Shown here in pieces: positions 13,334 through 26,874 of a stretch of 64,000 nt of DNA; the stretch's first letter is position 1, and the number at the start of each line of letters is the position of its first letter. The notes under the pieces were generated by a model, which saw only the letters and a list, made by a program, of their open reading frames with translations, was not told the DNA's origin and ran no database searches. Made by a program: the position numbers and the translations under genes. Source of the DNA: Oscheius onirici (taxonomy: Eukaryota; Nematoda; Chromadorea; Rhabditida; Rhabditidae); NCBI GenBank assembly GCA_932521025.1, contig OW051473.1, positions 4,464,001 to 4,528,000 of the forward strand, in the 5' to 3' direction.

Positions 13334-16060
13334 CTATCTGTTATTCATTTTATCTTTCATAAAGTTGAAATTTAAGAAATTCGTTTTAGAAGCCCTCAAA
13401 TCGGATTTCACTAACTACTTTAATATCGCGCTATGGACAAGGCTCTTTGTTAAAAAGAGAGACTAATTGGAAACTCGCGCAAATAGTAAACGCTGGTTCG
13501 AAATGTCTTATGCCTGTCGAAGCTCCGCGGAAACACTTTAAGTTTTTACTTCCGCAAGCGCCTTGAACCCCACCAGAAAGGTTGGGTCTTCTCCTTCGAG
13601 TTGTAAGATTATATAATCTGTTTCTCCGAGAACAAGACCGTCATCGTCAGCCTATTTCTGTCACAGGACTTGGACACGACGTTGACTGTCCGAAGAGCCG
13701 AAGAGACATGATAAAGCCAATAATTAAAATAATTTGTTTGAAAAATGAATAATGAATTTATATATAAGATACCATGAAGTCTCTTGCAGATCCAACAACC
13801 AACATTTTACTCATATCCAAAATGGCAGATTTGAATGGGGTGATTTAATCATTTCGTCAGAGCTATGGAAAAAAATAGAGATAAGGCCAGTGTGGGATGA
13901 TCTCTCAACTAGTGATTGAACTGGCTTAAACTCAGACTAAGAATAAAATGATCGGGGTTATAAAAGCGGAAAAGACGTTTAATAAACACAATCTCCATTC
14001 TTGTTATATTTTCTCGACCCTTCATCCCTCTAACCTCAGCCTCATTTGCAATTTCCTGTCGTCAGACACATCCCATTATACTCGTTGTTTATGCGATTAA
14101 GTTTTTCCATGTAACGTGTTTCAGGTGTCGGACAGAAACAAAAAGTCATTGTTTGCAAGGTGAAAGTGGAATTGAATCCTGTCGAACTGGTATCCTCTTC
14201 GCAGCCAACCACTCTCTCCTCCTCGTTTAGCCTTCCGTCAAAACAAGACTCTGACCGTTTGAAATCCGCAACAGGCGCCCGTTTACATATCTACACATCG
14301 AGTAAAGGAATTGTTGCGTGTTACCTCAAGCGAATCGGGTTTACGACAGACAGTAGCCCCCGAAGGAAAATATGTCGGGTATTGATAACGGCGTCGTCAC
14401 AAATCATCAACCTTGAATGCCGGCACTTTTGGTCCCATCTTCCCAAACTACAACACAAAGACGGTCTATTTACCTTACTGCTTATTCGTCCACTCGCTTA
14501 CAAACTTGTCTCACCGCAAATAAGCAGCCGTGTACATTTTTGGATTAGGCTGCGATTTGAAACATGCCGCGAGAAAAGGGAGGAACGGATTTTCTTTATA
14601 CGGCATTATGTACCGGTTTCTGCTTACTTCATTGTCGGACACTGGTATACTCTTGTCGCTGTGGTTTCATGCATCTGTCTTTACATGATCAAGTACTAAC
14701 GAAAGAAAGGGCGTTGTTTTACATGCCGATTTTCAATTTTTATTTACTGAATCGGATGAGCCACTCTCCTTATAAAGTTTCGTGTTTATGCAAAATGCAT
14801 ACTGATACAGCAGCGCGTTCTTCTTCGCATTACCTAAAAGTGCAAGTGATTTCCTTCCAGGGCTGATCGAATGTATCAGACCGTTCCAATTTTATTGCGC
14901 GCGCGACCCGCATATCGTTTTATAGTGCTTCACCTCTGTACTCATTAAGCATGCTGACTCAGGTTCACCTTTTTCTGAAATCCCTACCGGATTGCGGTTA
15001 CTGAGGCGCCAATGCGCTTGACCATTTTGTATCGCTCTTAGCGCTTTTCTCAGAAGAATAAGACAACCAGTTCTGTTTGTACTTTTCACACTTGATTTGC
15101 CAAGGAGTCTGAGAGTTTGAGGATGACCTCCTTAGGCTACTTCTGACGCCTCATTGCGTCGACTTTGCATAAAGTATTTGTCCAGCTCGCTACAATTTTA
15201 AACTTTCGATATCTCCGACACATCACTGACTTTTAAAAGGTTTATCCGCATTTTAACACAAAGACAACAAGTTTTTCATTGATAATTACCGGTCCTACCT
15301 AGTCAGACCGGTGGCTATTCAGACAAGGTAATACCGTGATTGGCCTCAATGTCGCTTTCGGACCCTGTTGGCTTAGCGTCACTATCACTCTTTTGTCCTT
15401 TAACCTCCCGTTTTCACTCAAATCGGGAAAGGCGAACGCTTAATCGCGTCATTAGCAAGTTCAGTTCCAGACAACTTTTGTCTTTGCGCATCCTTTCTTT
15501 ATAGCTTCAACCATTTTCATTTAGTTTTAATCGTCAGAAGACTTCGGAAAAGTTATATGCTGATGCTTTTGCCTGAAAATTGCTTCTGTACCTATTAGAC
15601 GAGACAGTTGCCCAATCCCAGAGCCAGTTTCTCGCTTGATGCTGCGCAACCGAACAGCGTGAGACTCTGAGTCAGTTAGCTGGCATGTCCAGTTTGGTAC
15701 AAGCGAAATCTGTGGCTGCCAAGCGCATTTCAGGTGAGTGCAAAAGAACTGGTCAGCTGGATCTGGTCGGCCATAGCCGCACAACCAGCCGGTGACGCAC
15801 TACCTAATAGGGGGCCTTGCTGACCCTCACGGCTACTTTCCTTTGCCAGACCGGCCGACGACAATTATAGCCATTCTTCTTCGGCTTCTTCCACAAGCTC
15901 TTGACAAACATCCTTGTTTTTTCCAACGCTGTACAAATTTTCTTTTTCCTTGTCTCGTTGATGTATACCACTATCCGGCTATGGATTATTCCCGAACAAG
16001 CGGCTTGACTCTCAATCTACTTCTACTTCAAACTTACTTTTATTGAATTTCAGGTTTTGG
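13334..16060. other. Intergenic region between flp-8 and daf-6
   Basis: About 2.7 kb without a gene I can support. An open frame at 14160-14699 (+) starts with GTG, shows no domain and has no splice partners. Frames at 15527-15784 and 15792-16046 look equally random. The segment presumably holds the daf-6 promoter. A likely trans-splice acceptor, TTTCAG, ends at 16052, eight bases before the daf-6 start codon. Confidence 0.4.
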
Positions 16061-19000
16061 ATGGGCCTATCATGCGTGGAGGCCTCGGTCCGACGATTAT
16101 TTGAATGGTACGGTCCTGTAGCTCACCGGTACCGATGGCCTCTATTTATTATTCCTATTGTCATTTCTGCAGTTCTGTCAGTGGGACTGTTCCGATTAAA
16201 AGAATTACGGGTAGATGACCCTTCGTATGTTTTCACTCCCAGCGACGCTAGGTAAGTGTGACAAGTCCTTTTATCTATTTAGGCTGTTCCAATACTTAGA
16301 TTAGAGATCGACGCGTATATGAATTTTTTCAGGTGGCGGAGGGAACTGAAAGTTTTCTCCGACAATTGGCCTCTAAATGAAAACAAATTTCTACCAGGGA
16401 AATCTTTTGAGACGAAAAGGTTTATCAACATCTTGATTAGGTTATTTCGAAAAATATGAAAAAATATCCTACTCTTCAGATCAAAAGATGGCGGTTCTGT
16501 TCTTCGAGAGCAAATTTTGAAGGAGATTAAAGTTTTGAATGAGTGGATAGTTAACAATATTAGTATCCCAACAGACGATCGAAAATTCAACCTTACGTAT
16601 CAGGTGATTTGACTAGAATAAATAAAGACTACCGTTTTAGGATTTGTGCTTGAGTTACGACTGGGTCTGTGGAGGGAACGAGCACATTGAAATGCTTCTC
16701 CAGAGACAAAAAGTCGGCCAAGTGATTGACCTTTCCTACCCGAGAGGTGGCAATGACGTAATTACGCAAAGTTGCATCTCTTCATGCTTATTCAGGATAC
16801 TCCCGTTTACCTCGGCTCTATTCTTGGGGACATTGAGTTGTCCACAGAAAACAAAACAGTGGTCGCGGCGAACTTGACACAGCTCTTCTACTTCCTGAAA
16901 CAAGAACAGAAACTGATCAGGGACTATTCGTCCGCATTTTCATATGCTGTCGAGAAATTTCTTTTAAAGCACTACAAATCGGATCTCATCACATGGTCGT
17001 TTGCGCACTATCAGTCTCTACAGGTTCAAAACTTTTGTTTTTTTTATAAAGTATATTTTAGGATGGATTAGACGAGAATGCCCAAAAATTTGCTCCGAAT
17101 TTTGTGTTCAGTTTCACTACACTATCCATCTACGCTCTTATTTGTTCCATATGTTTTCGGAAAAAACCGCAAACGGGTATAGACTGGATAAGAAGTAAAC
17201 CATGGCTTGCTTGTGCCGGTAAACAAATTAAGGAACAAAAGATCATACTGTTTTCAGGTTTGGTCACTACGTTGATGGCTATTGCAAGCGGCTTTGGCGG
17301 TCTACTCCTTATTGGAATTCATTTCAATGTCATCATTACTATTATTCCCTTTTTGAACATAGGTAAGTGAGAACTTTTTTTAATCACAAAATGTCACAGC
17401 CATTGGAATTGACGACATGTTCATCATGAATGCTTGTTGGGAGAAATCAGACGAGAAAAAGAGCACGCAGGAGCGTATGTCGGAAACACTTGCTCATGCC
17501 GGAGTAGCTGTCAGTATTACTAACATCACCGATATAATGTCTTTTGCTATTGGTGAGTGAAAAATGCAAACATAATGATTGAAACATGACAGGTTGTTTC
17601 ACTGACTTGCCTGGAATACAACTCTTCTGTGCATACGCTAGTGTATCAATAGCTTTCTGTTATATCTACCAGCTGACTTTCTTCTGCGGTTTGATGGCAA
17701 TTATGGGAGACATTGAAAAGGAGAACAGACACAGTCTGTTCTTCTACAAGAAAGTGAAAAGCATTAATGTGTCGGATTTTGAGGGAGATAAAATAACCAG
17801 ATATCCGACCAATTTAAAGCAATTCCAAAGAACGAAAAGGTAAGCTAGGTCTTAATGTTGTGACAAAGACATTCTAGCTCAAAATACATATCCGATTTGA
17901 ATTCCGAAGTCTCCAGTACTGGCTCCCGAGGGTCGTCTGACTTTAGTTTTTCTTCCATGGAAACTGCGAAAGCAGTATCACCATCTCCAGTAGATCAACC
18001 TCCGCCACTGTACCAATCACACATTGCTCTTCAAAGTTTAAAACACAAGGTATGTGACAAGTTAATAACCAAAGTTGTAACCAAAGTTTTCTAGGAACCA
18101 AGCACGATCGTGAAATTCTTTAGTGAAAAATATGGTCCTTTCATTTTGAGCAACCCGGTACGGATAGTAGCTTTTTTCTTGTTTGCCACCTATCTATCAG
18201 GAGCCTATTACGGTAGAAAACTGTATTTGATACACATTTAACAATATAGGCTGTGCGAATTTTCGAGAAGGCTTGAATCCTGGAAACTTGGTCACGAATG
18301 ATCACTACATATCGAGTTTCTTTCATGATGTCAAGTCATTGTGGAAATCTGGACCACAGCTGCATGTAGCCATATTGAATCCTCCAGATTTGATCGACGC
18401 TAAATCAAGGTTAGTCATTTTCATTATGTATAAAGCAGGAAACGGTTTCAGAGAGCTTATTTTGCAAATTGTCGCAGCTTTTGAGAATACCGAATATACG
18501 ATGGGTCGTGAGGGAACAATGTTTTTCCTCTTAGAGTACTTCAACTATCTTGATCAGCTGAACGTAGAAATTGAAGATACTTCAAAACTATGGCATCAAA
18601 AACTGAGGCAAGTATTTGAATGATCGTCTTACAACTTTCTGAATACAGATCTTGGCTCAAGTTCACTGGAGGAGCTGCTCAATGGGCAAGTGATATTCAC
18701 TGGAATGAGACCAACCCAAATGTTTTCTCAGCTTTACGTTTTGAGGTAAGCGTATACCAACTAAAAGTTATATTTTTTAGGTTGCAATGAAGCACATTGT
18801 GGAACCGAACGATCACAAACACGCCGCAAAACTGATGCGAGATATTGGCGACCACCAGCCGCTTCACGTTGAAGTTTACCACGAGGTACCAGTGTAAATT
18901 TTTAAAAGCATTCTATTTTTAGATGTTCCCATTTGCAGATCAGTATCTGATCATCCTGCCAGCAACTATTCAGAACGTAGTTATTTCACTCTTGTGCATG

Positions 19001-20165
19001 ACCGGTGTCTCGTTGTTAATGGTTCCCAGTCTACCCTGCGGTGAGTTGAAGATTATAAAAGTTACTATTTCTTCAGGAGCTGTGATTTTCGTTGCCATAA
19101 TCTCTATCAATATTGGCGTCTTTGGTTACATGACCATCTGGGGAGTTAACCTGGATGCCGTCTCTATGATCTCCATCATTATGAGTATCGGTTTTGCTGT
19201 TGATTTGTCTGCTCACATTATCTACGCATTCGTCACATCTCATGGTGACACTCACGAACGAGTGATTGGAGCTCTCGAGGCTTTAGGCTGGCCCATTTTC
19301 CAGGTAAATGAAACATATTATATTCGAAAAGTTCAATGTTAGGGAGCTTCTTCAACAATTGCGGGTATTAGTATTCTCTACACTGTCGACGCCTATATTA
19401 TTCTCGTCTTCTTCAAAACAATCTGGCTCACAATGGTCATCGGAGCGATCCACGGACTGTTCTTTATCCCAGTTTTCCTTTCTCTTTTCCCGGTTTCATT
19501 TTTTCGTATCCCTAAATCCACTGAAATCCATTAAAACCTCAAGATTCGGGACCACGCATGTTACAGGTCAAAAAGTCTTTCAAAAATTTATCCCACCGTC
19601 TCTTCTAGCTTTATTTTTGTTCGTGTGCGGTTGTGCAATTCTTATGTCATCACTTTCATATTGCTCAATCTATAAATTATTTGATGATGTTTATCGGTCG
19701 ATGTGTCACAAAACACGAAAGACACTATAATGATTTCCTCTTCTTTTCTCCATTTTCATCAATACGAACCGTTGAAAACAGACGCTCCTTGTTGTTTTTG
19801 TTTTGCCTAAGTCAACATTTGTAAACCTTTAGTCGCTTAGAATGAGTTCGTCTCATTCAACAATAACCGCACCTGGCCAACTCATACCTCCACCATCTCC
19901 TCAGCCAGATCCTGAAATTTTCACAATGTGACTATTTTTCCTTTAATCCTCAATTTTACTCCAGTCATGATGTTCATCCTTACTCCCGTAACGCGACTCA
20001 ACAGGCACTTAATGTTGAAAACTACTCGGATCTTTGCAGTCACTTGAAAGACACCGTTGAAGTGAGTTGAATGAACAACTATAGTTTTTCAGGAAAACTA
20101 TCAGAAAGAAATTTTTCTGGGAGGTAAGATCGACTTTTCCAACAGATACGATGTCTTCAGAATAG
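16061..20165 (+). CDS. daf-6: Patched-related sterol-sensing-domain protein
   Basis: Multi-pass membrane protein of the patched/PTR family. C. elegans DAF-6 acts on the luminal side of amphid sheath and socket glia to limit the sensory channel. The start MGLSCVEASVRRLFEWYG follows a TTTCAG site. TM1 is at about residues 27-45 (LFIIPIVISAVLSVGLF), then an ectodomain with SDNWPLNENKF and DYSSAFSYAVEKF. A sterol-sensing-like block follows, with the family motif GIDDMFIMNACW (17404-17440) and AGVAVSITNITDIMSFAIG. A Ser-rich cytoplasmic loop sits at 17890-18050. A second ectodomain comes next (NPGNLVTNDHYISSFF) and a second TM block (18930-19490) with SIGFAVDLSAHI. The frame can stop at 19533. I favour a splice from 19490 to 19833 that adds a Pro-rich tail (APGQLIPPPSPQPDPE) and ends at 20165. 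Assignment to daf-6 rests on family plus adjacency to flp-8. Confidence 0.85.
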
Positions 20166-20921
20166 TGTTTCTGGACGAGAAGCTATTACCTTGAACAAGA
20201 AGAATGCCGAGTATCAAGTTTCACCCGAATCGTAAATCTTGCATCGAACCACTCCGTTTTGTACATATGAAAAACTGCCAGAGTTAATTACATACACCTG
20301 TAGTAGTTTTTTACTGCTCATCCAGACAATTATGTTCTGGCAGGTGGCTGGTGGCACGGAGGTTCTGATTGTCGCGCAGCGATTGTGAGGTGGAAACAAC
20401 AGAAGAAACACGAGAACGGCTCCTTTGAGGTCAGCCGGTACGTATTGTGCCATACGGAAAATTGGTTAATTGACTCTTCAGGAGATTAGGATTCTCAGGG
20501 CCTGTTCGTTAAACCCTTCATAGCGTATCTTTCTACTTAACGTGAAAGTCGAGTATTTGTAGCGATTTTATGCGTAATGATTGCACATGAAATGAATGAC
20601 GAAATAAACGAAACTGTTGATTCATAGACCCCACAAAATTAAACAGTTGGCCAAAAATGGAAAGGCCTACGTTTATTGCGTGTAGGTCGAAACTAAAACC
20701 AGCCATCAGCCGCACTCTTTGAACTTTTGTTGCGCCATGTTTCTTCGAACATTGCGCAAGCCCTGGAACTTCCAGTGCTTTTGTCTCATGCTGAATCAGT
20801 TCCGTTTGCCCCGGCTCTTTCTTGCCGTATTCATTCTCGGACGCGCTCCCAAGCTCTGTATTGTATTCGAAGGGGCGGAGCCAGCCTGCGAACGAGCACT
20901 TTGGTCGAGCCGGCGGCTACC
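20166..20921. other. Intergenic region and promoter of the Ig/FN3 gene
   Basis: No gene is supported. The last 200 bases are relatively GC-rich and contain GGGGCGGAG at 20872-20880. That is the same nine-mer as the two copies upstream of flp-8, and it lies 42 bases before the start codon at 20922. Open frames at 20719-20984 overlap the first exon in wrong frames. Confidence 0.4.
20872..20880 (+). promoter_or_regulatory. GC box upstream of the Ig/FN3 gene
   Basis: GGGGCGGAG is identical to the paired boxes before flp-8 (12366 and 12418). It lies in the proximal promoter of the Ig/FN3 adhesion gene, whose family is largely neuronal. A role as an Sp1/KLF-type site is an inference. Confidence 0.35.
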
Positions 20922-23900
20922 ATGCGGCCGCTTCCTATCCTTCTAATTATTCTAGTTGTAGGCATTTTAGCCGATGGTGAGTGATTATAATCACTTAGCG
21001 CTGTTTACCAATCACGGGTTCTAGATATGTTTTGAATATTATTGCTTTGTTTGTCCTCTTTCTGGTCCTTCTTCTTTGTGCTCATAGAGCATGTCCTGCT
21101 ACTTATATTCCAATGGTGTTCGTTACTAAGTTGCTCTAAGAGTCTCGCTGAATGATCACGCTGAATTCAGCATTCCTTTCATTTTTCCGGTCGTTAATCC
21201 GCTCTTCTAAGCCGCTATATCACAAGCTCGCTACCTTATCTTGAACCCAACTTTTTTTTGACAAGTGTACGTGGGGTCAAACAACTTGACTGTGAACAGC
21301 TTGATTACTCAGATGTGATGTAATTTCGGTGCTCTGTTTGACGGACTTCTCGGCTTCCGCCACCCACTTCACTCCGAAATTGAGCGCAGCAAAAAAAAAC
21401 AAGGGACGCCGCTAACAAACCAAATCTTTTTTTCATCTCGTCAGCCCCTCACTGACTCATCAGGCCACATGCGCGTTTCCGTTGCCGGCAGTCAGAGAGA
21501 CTCCAAGTAACTACGAATTACGCTGAGGTACGAGCACTAATTGATCTTGTTGCTTAATCCCTGTCGAGCAGCTCCAAGCAGTACGTCGTTGTAACTCACG
21601 AAAGGACAGAATTAATCAGGAAGGATTTGAATGCCATAATGAGAGTCCCGGGCAACTTTAGCCTGTCGCAAAATTTGAAATGAACGAGCGTTCTCTTTGC
21701 CATCGCTGAATGCGGCGTCAATGAGCATACGCGACAAATCAACGCAACTGGGCAGCATTTCTTCTCCTCTAGTTTGGTATCCCCGAGGGTACTCCCGAAG
21801 ACCGCTAATAGCCTCTTTTTGAGCCAGTGCAGTTGAGACTGGCAACTCTGGCTGCAAGCAGATTTAGTCAGCGAGTACAGCAGTTAAGAACAAGAAAAAA
21901 CACTTACACTCTCATGGATGAGGGCGCGAAAAACGGTTTTTTCGAAAGTGCTCCGTTTGAAGGGTCGGGGCACATGTGCCGTGTGAGAGTGGCAAAACTC
22001 AATTGAGTGTCGTCAATTTGCTAGATGGAGTCTATCAATAGGAAGGTTCCTTGAGCTCCGACTGTTTCATTCACAGTAGCTATTGTTAGTCAAAGGAATA
22101 GCTTATTGTTACTCGGATGATACGGCTATTATGTGGCATAGTAGCGTAAGCACTGCGTCTGCTCTACCCTGTTTGCTTACCTGCGCTAGCAAAGCTCAGC
22201 TTTTATCTACACATGTACGTCCTCACTAGAGCAGAAAAGTATGGCATCGGGAGTTGTTATCATGCTAATTACCGGTAATTTATAAAGTTGTAAGAAAAAC
22301 ACATTTATTTCTTTTATTTAATCTAGCAAATGCAAAAGTATTAAACTTTCCCCTAGAGCAGTAAGGGTATAGTTGGAAATCCTGAGTTGAACTGTTTTTA
22401 TAAAAGCTGACACCGTTCCATACACCGCAAAGAGGGGAACAGTATTTACCGTCGAGGGTGTTGGATTTCATCTGCGTGGTCCTTCCTGCGTAAAGCATAA
22501 TCACTATGTTCATTCATCTGTGAAATTGACAAGATGAGCGTAGCATGCCTGTCAACGTCCAAAAAGAGATTTACGTTTAGGGTATCTTTGCGAGAGATCT
22601 CGAGATCAATTTCATAACTCCAGCGTTTCGAGTAAACATTGCGCCGTGAGAGACTTATATAGAAGCTCGAAAACAATTAATCTCCATATCCGGTAGAAAA
22701 TTCCTCTGGTTCTAAAGCTGCAATTAGGAGGCCTCTTTGCATGCATAGTTCATGACAGACATTGGTGATTGCGTGACACTTGGCACCGATTTGGGATCTG
22801 GCAACTCCTAATGCATGGCTTGCGACGTTTATTAACTTTATTGCAACTACCATGCATAGAGCCGACGCAGTAAAATCTTTATGGTTACTGGGCGAGTAAT
22901 GACTTCAGAGCTAACCTTCAAAATTTGGGACGGAGTCTTTGGATGAGGCTCTCTGACGGGTTATTGGGGTAAATTAGGATCGGAACACGCCTGTATAGTA
23001 GTTTACTCGGGTTCTAGGGTCGGCGGAGAATGATTCACCGTGAGAACGTCATGAACCGGAACAGTGAACCTTATTGTTCCACGGAAGAATTTCTACCTTT
23101 GTCGCTCTTGTCTTGGTAGAATGACTCAAGGACGCTCTCAATCCCGGTCTCTTTTGCTAGTAATATGCTAATTTCCGGCCTTTGCTTCTGGACAGACGCC
23201 GCCAAAGGATCGTGAATATGTCAGTCTCTATAAATTGGACAGGGTACATATCTTGACAAGAGAGCTCCCAGGCGATGATCATTTCAATTAGCCTCGTGGG
23301 ATTTTCCCCTACATCCAAGGATGTATATTTACTGAAGGCAGCATGGATTAGGATAAAACATCTGGAAGGCAGGATACGGCCTTACTAATGCCAACTATTG
23401 TAGCACGGAATGGCAGCTGGTATGTGGCGAATACTGCTCTATTGTGAGTATGTTAATTGCGACAAGGTTGGCGCAACAGTTTGTACCGTGGGAGTTTACT
23501 TAAATGTGTCACACCACTCGGCAAGGGCTACCTTCTTGTCGACTCTGTTTGATGAGCCCTTCCCTATTGTTTATTTGTTCTTCCTGTTTTCGATATGGTG
23601 TCAGGTTGTCCTAATTTCCCAAGAACAGAAGCCAATTAGTCGGCAGGGCTCTTCGAATTCGAGGTTATGCAAATGACGCTCTGCTGTTATCCGACACTTA
23701 GGACGCGTCAAGTACGCGACACCTTGCGCCCGCAAATACCATCTTCTCAAACAAACTGAGCGAGAAGCAGGTGAATCTTTGAAATCGTAATGTGCTTTTG
23801 ACCACTCTGAAACGGCTTTCAACGCATGGTCTTGAGCCAGGGAACAAAGCGAAACAATCTAATCCGTTTACTGCGGCAAAGCGCGCAGCAATCTCAGGTA

Positions 23901-26874
23901 AGTGGAAAAGACTCGTGTGTCTGGAGGTAGTGAGCAACTACAAATAGGCCAATTGATAAAATCAGTCTCGCTATTTTTCCCACACAAAAGAGTCCGCGAA
24001 CATGACAAGGCAATTGACTAGATTAATTACGTTGCGATATCCCTTACAGATAGTAGATTTGGCAGCTAGTATGACAAATCTGCGGCATCCGAGCGTATTC
24101 CCTTCCATATGGTTTTGTTTGTGCAAGCACCTACTGCCATCAGCAGCAGTGCTAATGGAAAATGAGATACAGTCCAGCTGGGGTAAGCTGCAAGGGGACA
24201 TACCTAATGAAGTGGAGACTTTCTCTTATTACCTGATCTTCAGATGAGGATTACTCGAACCCCGTGGAGCTGGAGTCGCTTCACATGGACTACGAGAGCA
24301 AAACAATCATTTTGAGAGAATGTAAGACTTTTCGTATATTTTTCAAACTAATCTGTTCAGCAAAGAAACTGGTGGTGACATGTACCTATGCCAAAGACGA
24401 CATTGCTGACATTTCCGACTTGCAATGGAAACGTAAAGGAGGAAAGAATATTGATGAGTCCAGTTCTCCCAGGTGTGTCAACTCTTCATTTTTGAAAATT
24501 GGAAAGATCAATAGTGCCGCTATACAGTTTGTTTGTCAACTAATGTACTGCTCTCTTTTTTTCGTCGACTCTCTTCTTGAATGCTGTCAGAATTCAAAAT
24601 TCTTTGCGCTTGCGAGGAGTTCGGGAGGACAGCTGGATACACGCGCGACGGCCACACGCTGTTTGCCTAGTGTTGTGTTTCCCCATTTTGATAGTAGAAC
24701 TGAAATGGATACACCCAAGAGCCCAACGGAGTCTGAGAAAATCGTCTTCTAAACTTCAGAAGATCGCAGTTGTATATGACAGGAGGGATTGACCAACATA
24801 GTTTCAGTGTCTTCACTGTTGGACTCCGTACTCACAAGACTGGCTACAGAAAGAGAAACCTTCATTTCTCCGGAATCCACAAGCGTGACGCTGGTACTTA
24901 CATCTGTTATGGGAAGAACATTGATGGAAAAACTTTCCAAAGCAGCGTCAAAGTCGTCGTTTTGGGTACGCTGAATTAAAATAGGAAAAACGAAAATTGT
25001 AGATGAAATCGCTTGGTCGGATCCTTCAACTGAAGCTGGTGCTCTGATTGGTGAACCTCTGACGATCGACTGTTCCGTTAAAAAGAAGGGGTCGCAGGAA
25101 CCACAAATCCAAATTACCAACGGAGACGGAGAGGCCCTCGATTGTCAGTGATTTTATATATTGTTAATGTATCTAGTTTAGCTGATGACTACACTATTGC
25201 TGGAAACGAAGTGACCATCAAGGAAATGACTCGCGACTTCAACGGACAGGTAATATACTGTTTTAGCATCCTTTTTACTTTTAAAGTTTAGAAAATTTCG
25301 TGTGTTCATGTTGAGCTGGTCACTCGTGGAGAAGATGAGGACTTCCCGTTGGTGGACCGAAAGGACATTGAGATAGTCGCTTGGCGTAAGTATGCTATTT
25401 TGATTTTAACCACTGTTTATCTTATAGATAAGCCAGAGTTTGACGAAGATGTCAAGGAGCTGTACACAATTGTTTCGGAGAAAAACAGTCGGCCCGGTCA
25501 TGTGAGTTGTCTTAGGAAACAATGGGAAAGCGCACAAGGTTCAGGCTACGCTCTATTGTAACGTAACGGCCAGCAGTCCCGCAGCCACACACTTTGTCTT
25601 CTATAGGGGAAGCGACGAATTGACCGATCCGAAGAAGTATGAACTGACCAAGCACATTGGCCAAGTACAGGGCGCTGAACTTAAAGTTCGTTATTCAAGT
25701 ACAGTAAAGCACCACCTTTTTAGATCAAAAACCTCAACCATGACGATCTCGATGAGTACAAATGTGAGGTGAACAATGGAAAAGTCAAAGCAACGCAAAT
25801 TATCCACCTCAAAGAAGCTAGTAAGTCATTCTTTAACTGTTTCTTTATTAAACAAATTGAAAACCTTTAAGATGAAATGTTTTCTCGTCGTTCTCAAATT
25901 AATAGTGAGGAGGTGTTTTGCTACCCAAAGATATACATCTGTTGTCGTTTTGAAAATCCCTGTGTGGTTATTTTTGACAATCACAGTGAACACACAAAAA
26001 AGCGCACAACTGTGCCAGGAAGAAATTCTCGGCAATCAGGCATATTGGATTACGTGTTTTTCTACGCTCAAAACTTTGACTCTCATGCGCCAAAGCCTGC
26101 TAGCATTCCTATTATTTTCTTTCAATCAACGAACACTGTCTGAACTCCTTAGTCCTTTAGGAACTATTCGCTATACTCCCATAAAAGATTATTACGAAGA
26201 AGAACGGTTGAAGTGTAAGCATCGTGTGTTTTGTGTTTATCCCTCATTCTGTTCCGCGAAAAATATATTCTTTTTCAGACCCACCGCCAGAGCCTAAAGT
26301 TTCGATGGAAAAATACAAGAAGCACAGTATTGTGTGGAAAGTAGAATCTTCTGAGGTGGTGTTTTTACAAAAATTGTTTAAAAACCATGTTCAGAAGGAA
26401 GGAGAGCTTCCAGTCGTCGAAGTTCAAATTGAATACGTCAGAAAATCCATTTTGGACGAACGAGTAAGCTATTTGTGTTTATTATCATTGTTTTACTCAA
26501 GGATATCGACAGTGATGAAGACGATGAAATCAGCAACGGCATATGGGAGAGACACGGAACTTTGGTAAATCGGCCGAAAGGTATCGTTTCAAACTTACTT
26601 CAATAATACAATGGTTCAGCGAAGAACAACTTATACGAAATAACCGGACTCAGACAAGGATCTGACTACAGATTCAGATTCAGACTAATAAGTCAAGCGG
26701 GTGCTGGTGAGTCAAGGCGATCCACTTTTAACCAGTTTTTTTTGTACAGGTGAGTTTATGTCACTGTCTGCCAGAACTGCCGATGACGCCATTCCATTGG
26801 AGGACGAAAATTCTTCGCCCTGTTCACTGGTCATCACTTCGCTCAGTGTGCTCATGCTCTCTTTCCTCTGGTAA
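20922..26874 (+). CDS. Ig/FN3 cell-adhesion protein with C-terminal GPI-type signal (RIG-3/NCAM-like)
   Basis: Exon 1 (20922-20976) encodes a signal peptide, MRPLPILLIILVVGILA, and ends in phase 1. A 3.27 kb intron joins it to DEDYSNPVELESLHMDYE at 24244. Three Ig-like domains follow. The first has LVVTCTYAKDD, a core Trp in LQWKRK, and RDAGTYICYG. The second (24998-25385) has LTIDCSVKKK and KISCVHVEL. The third has ATLYCNVTAS and DDLDEYKCEVNN. A fibronectin-III domain (26280-26705) has PPPEPKVSMEKYKKHSIVW and YEITGLRQGSDYRFRFR. The C terminus is a short hydrophobic tail, LVITSLSVLMLSFLW, with no charged residues after it, as in GPI signals. C. elegans RIG-3, X-linked and GPI-anchored, is the closest architecture I know, but as I recall it has two Ig domains, so orthology is not certain. 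Likely a surface protein of neurons. Confidence 0.75.
20977..24243 (+). other. Large first intron of the Ig/FN3 gene
   Basis: The signal-peptide exon ends in a GTGAGT donor, and the next in-phase coding sequence follows CTTCAG at 24243. This intron is about 60 times longer than most introns in the window. I found no convincing coding exon inside it. Open frames at 21612-21857, 23410-23676 and 23601-23937 have no domain. It may hold enhancers, an alternative promoter or an unrecognised RNA. Confidence 0.55.

Noticed and set aside
14160-14699. 179-codon open frame in the flp-8/daf-6 interval
   Set aside because: It starts with GTG, has no domain or splice partners and a composition like translated intergenic DNA.
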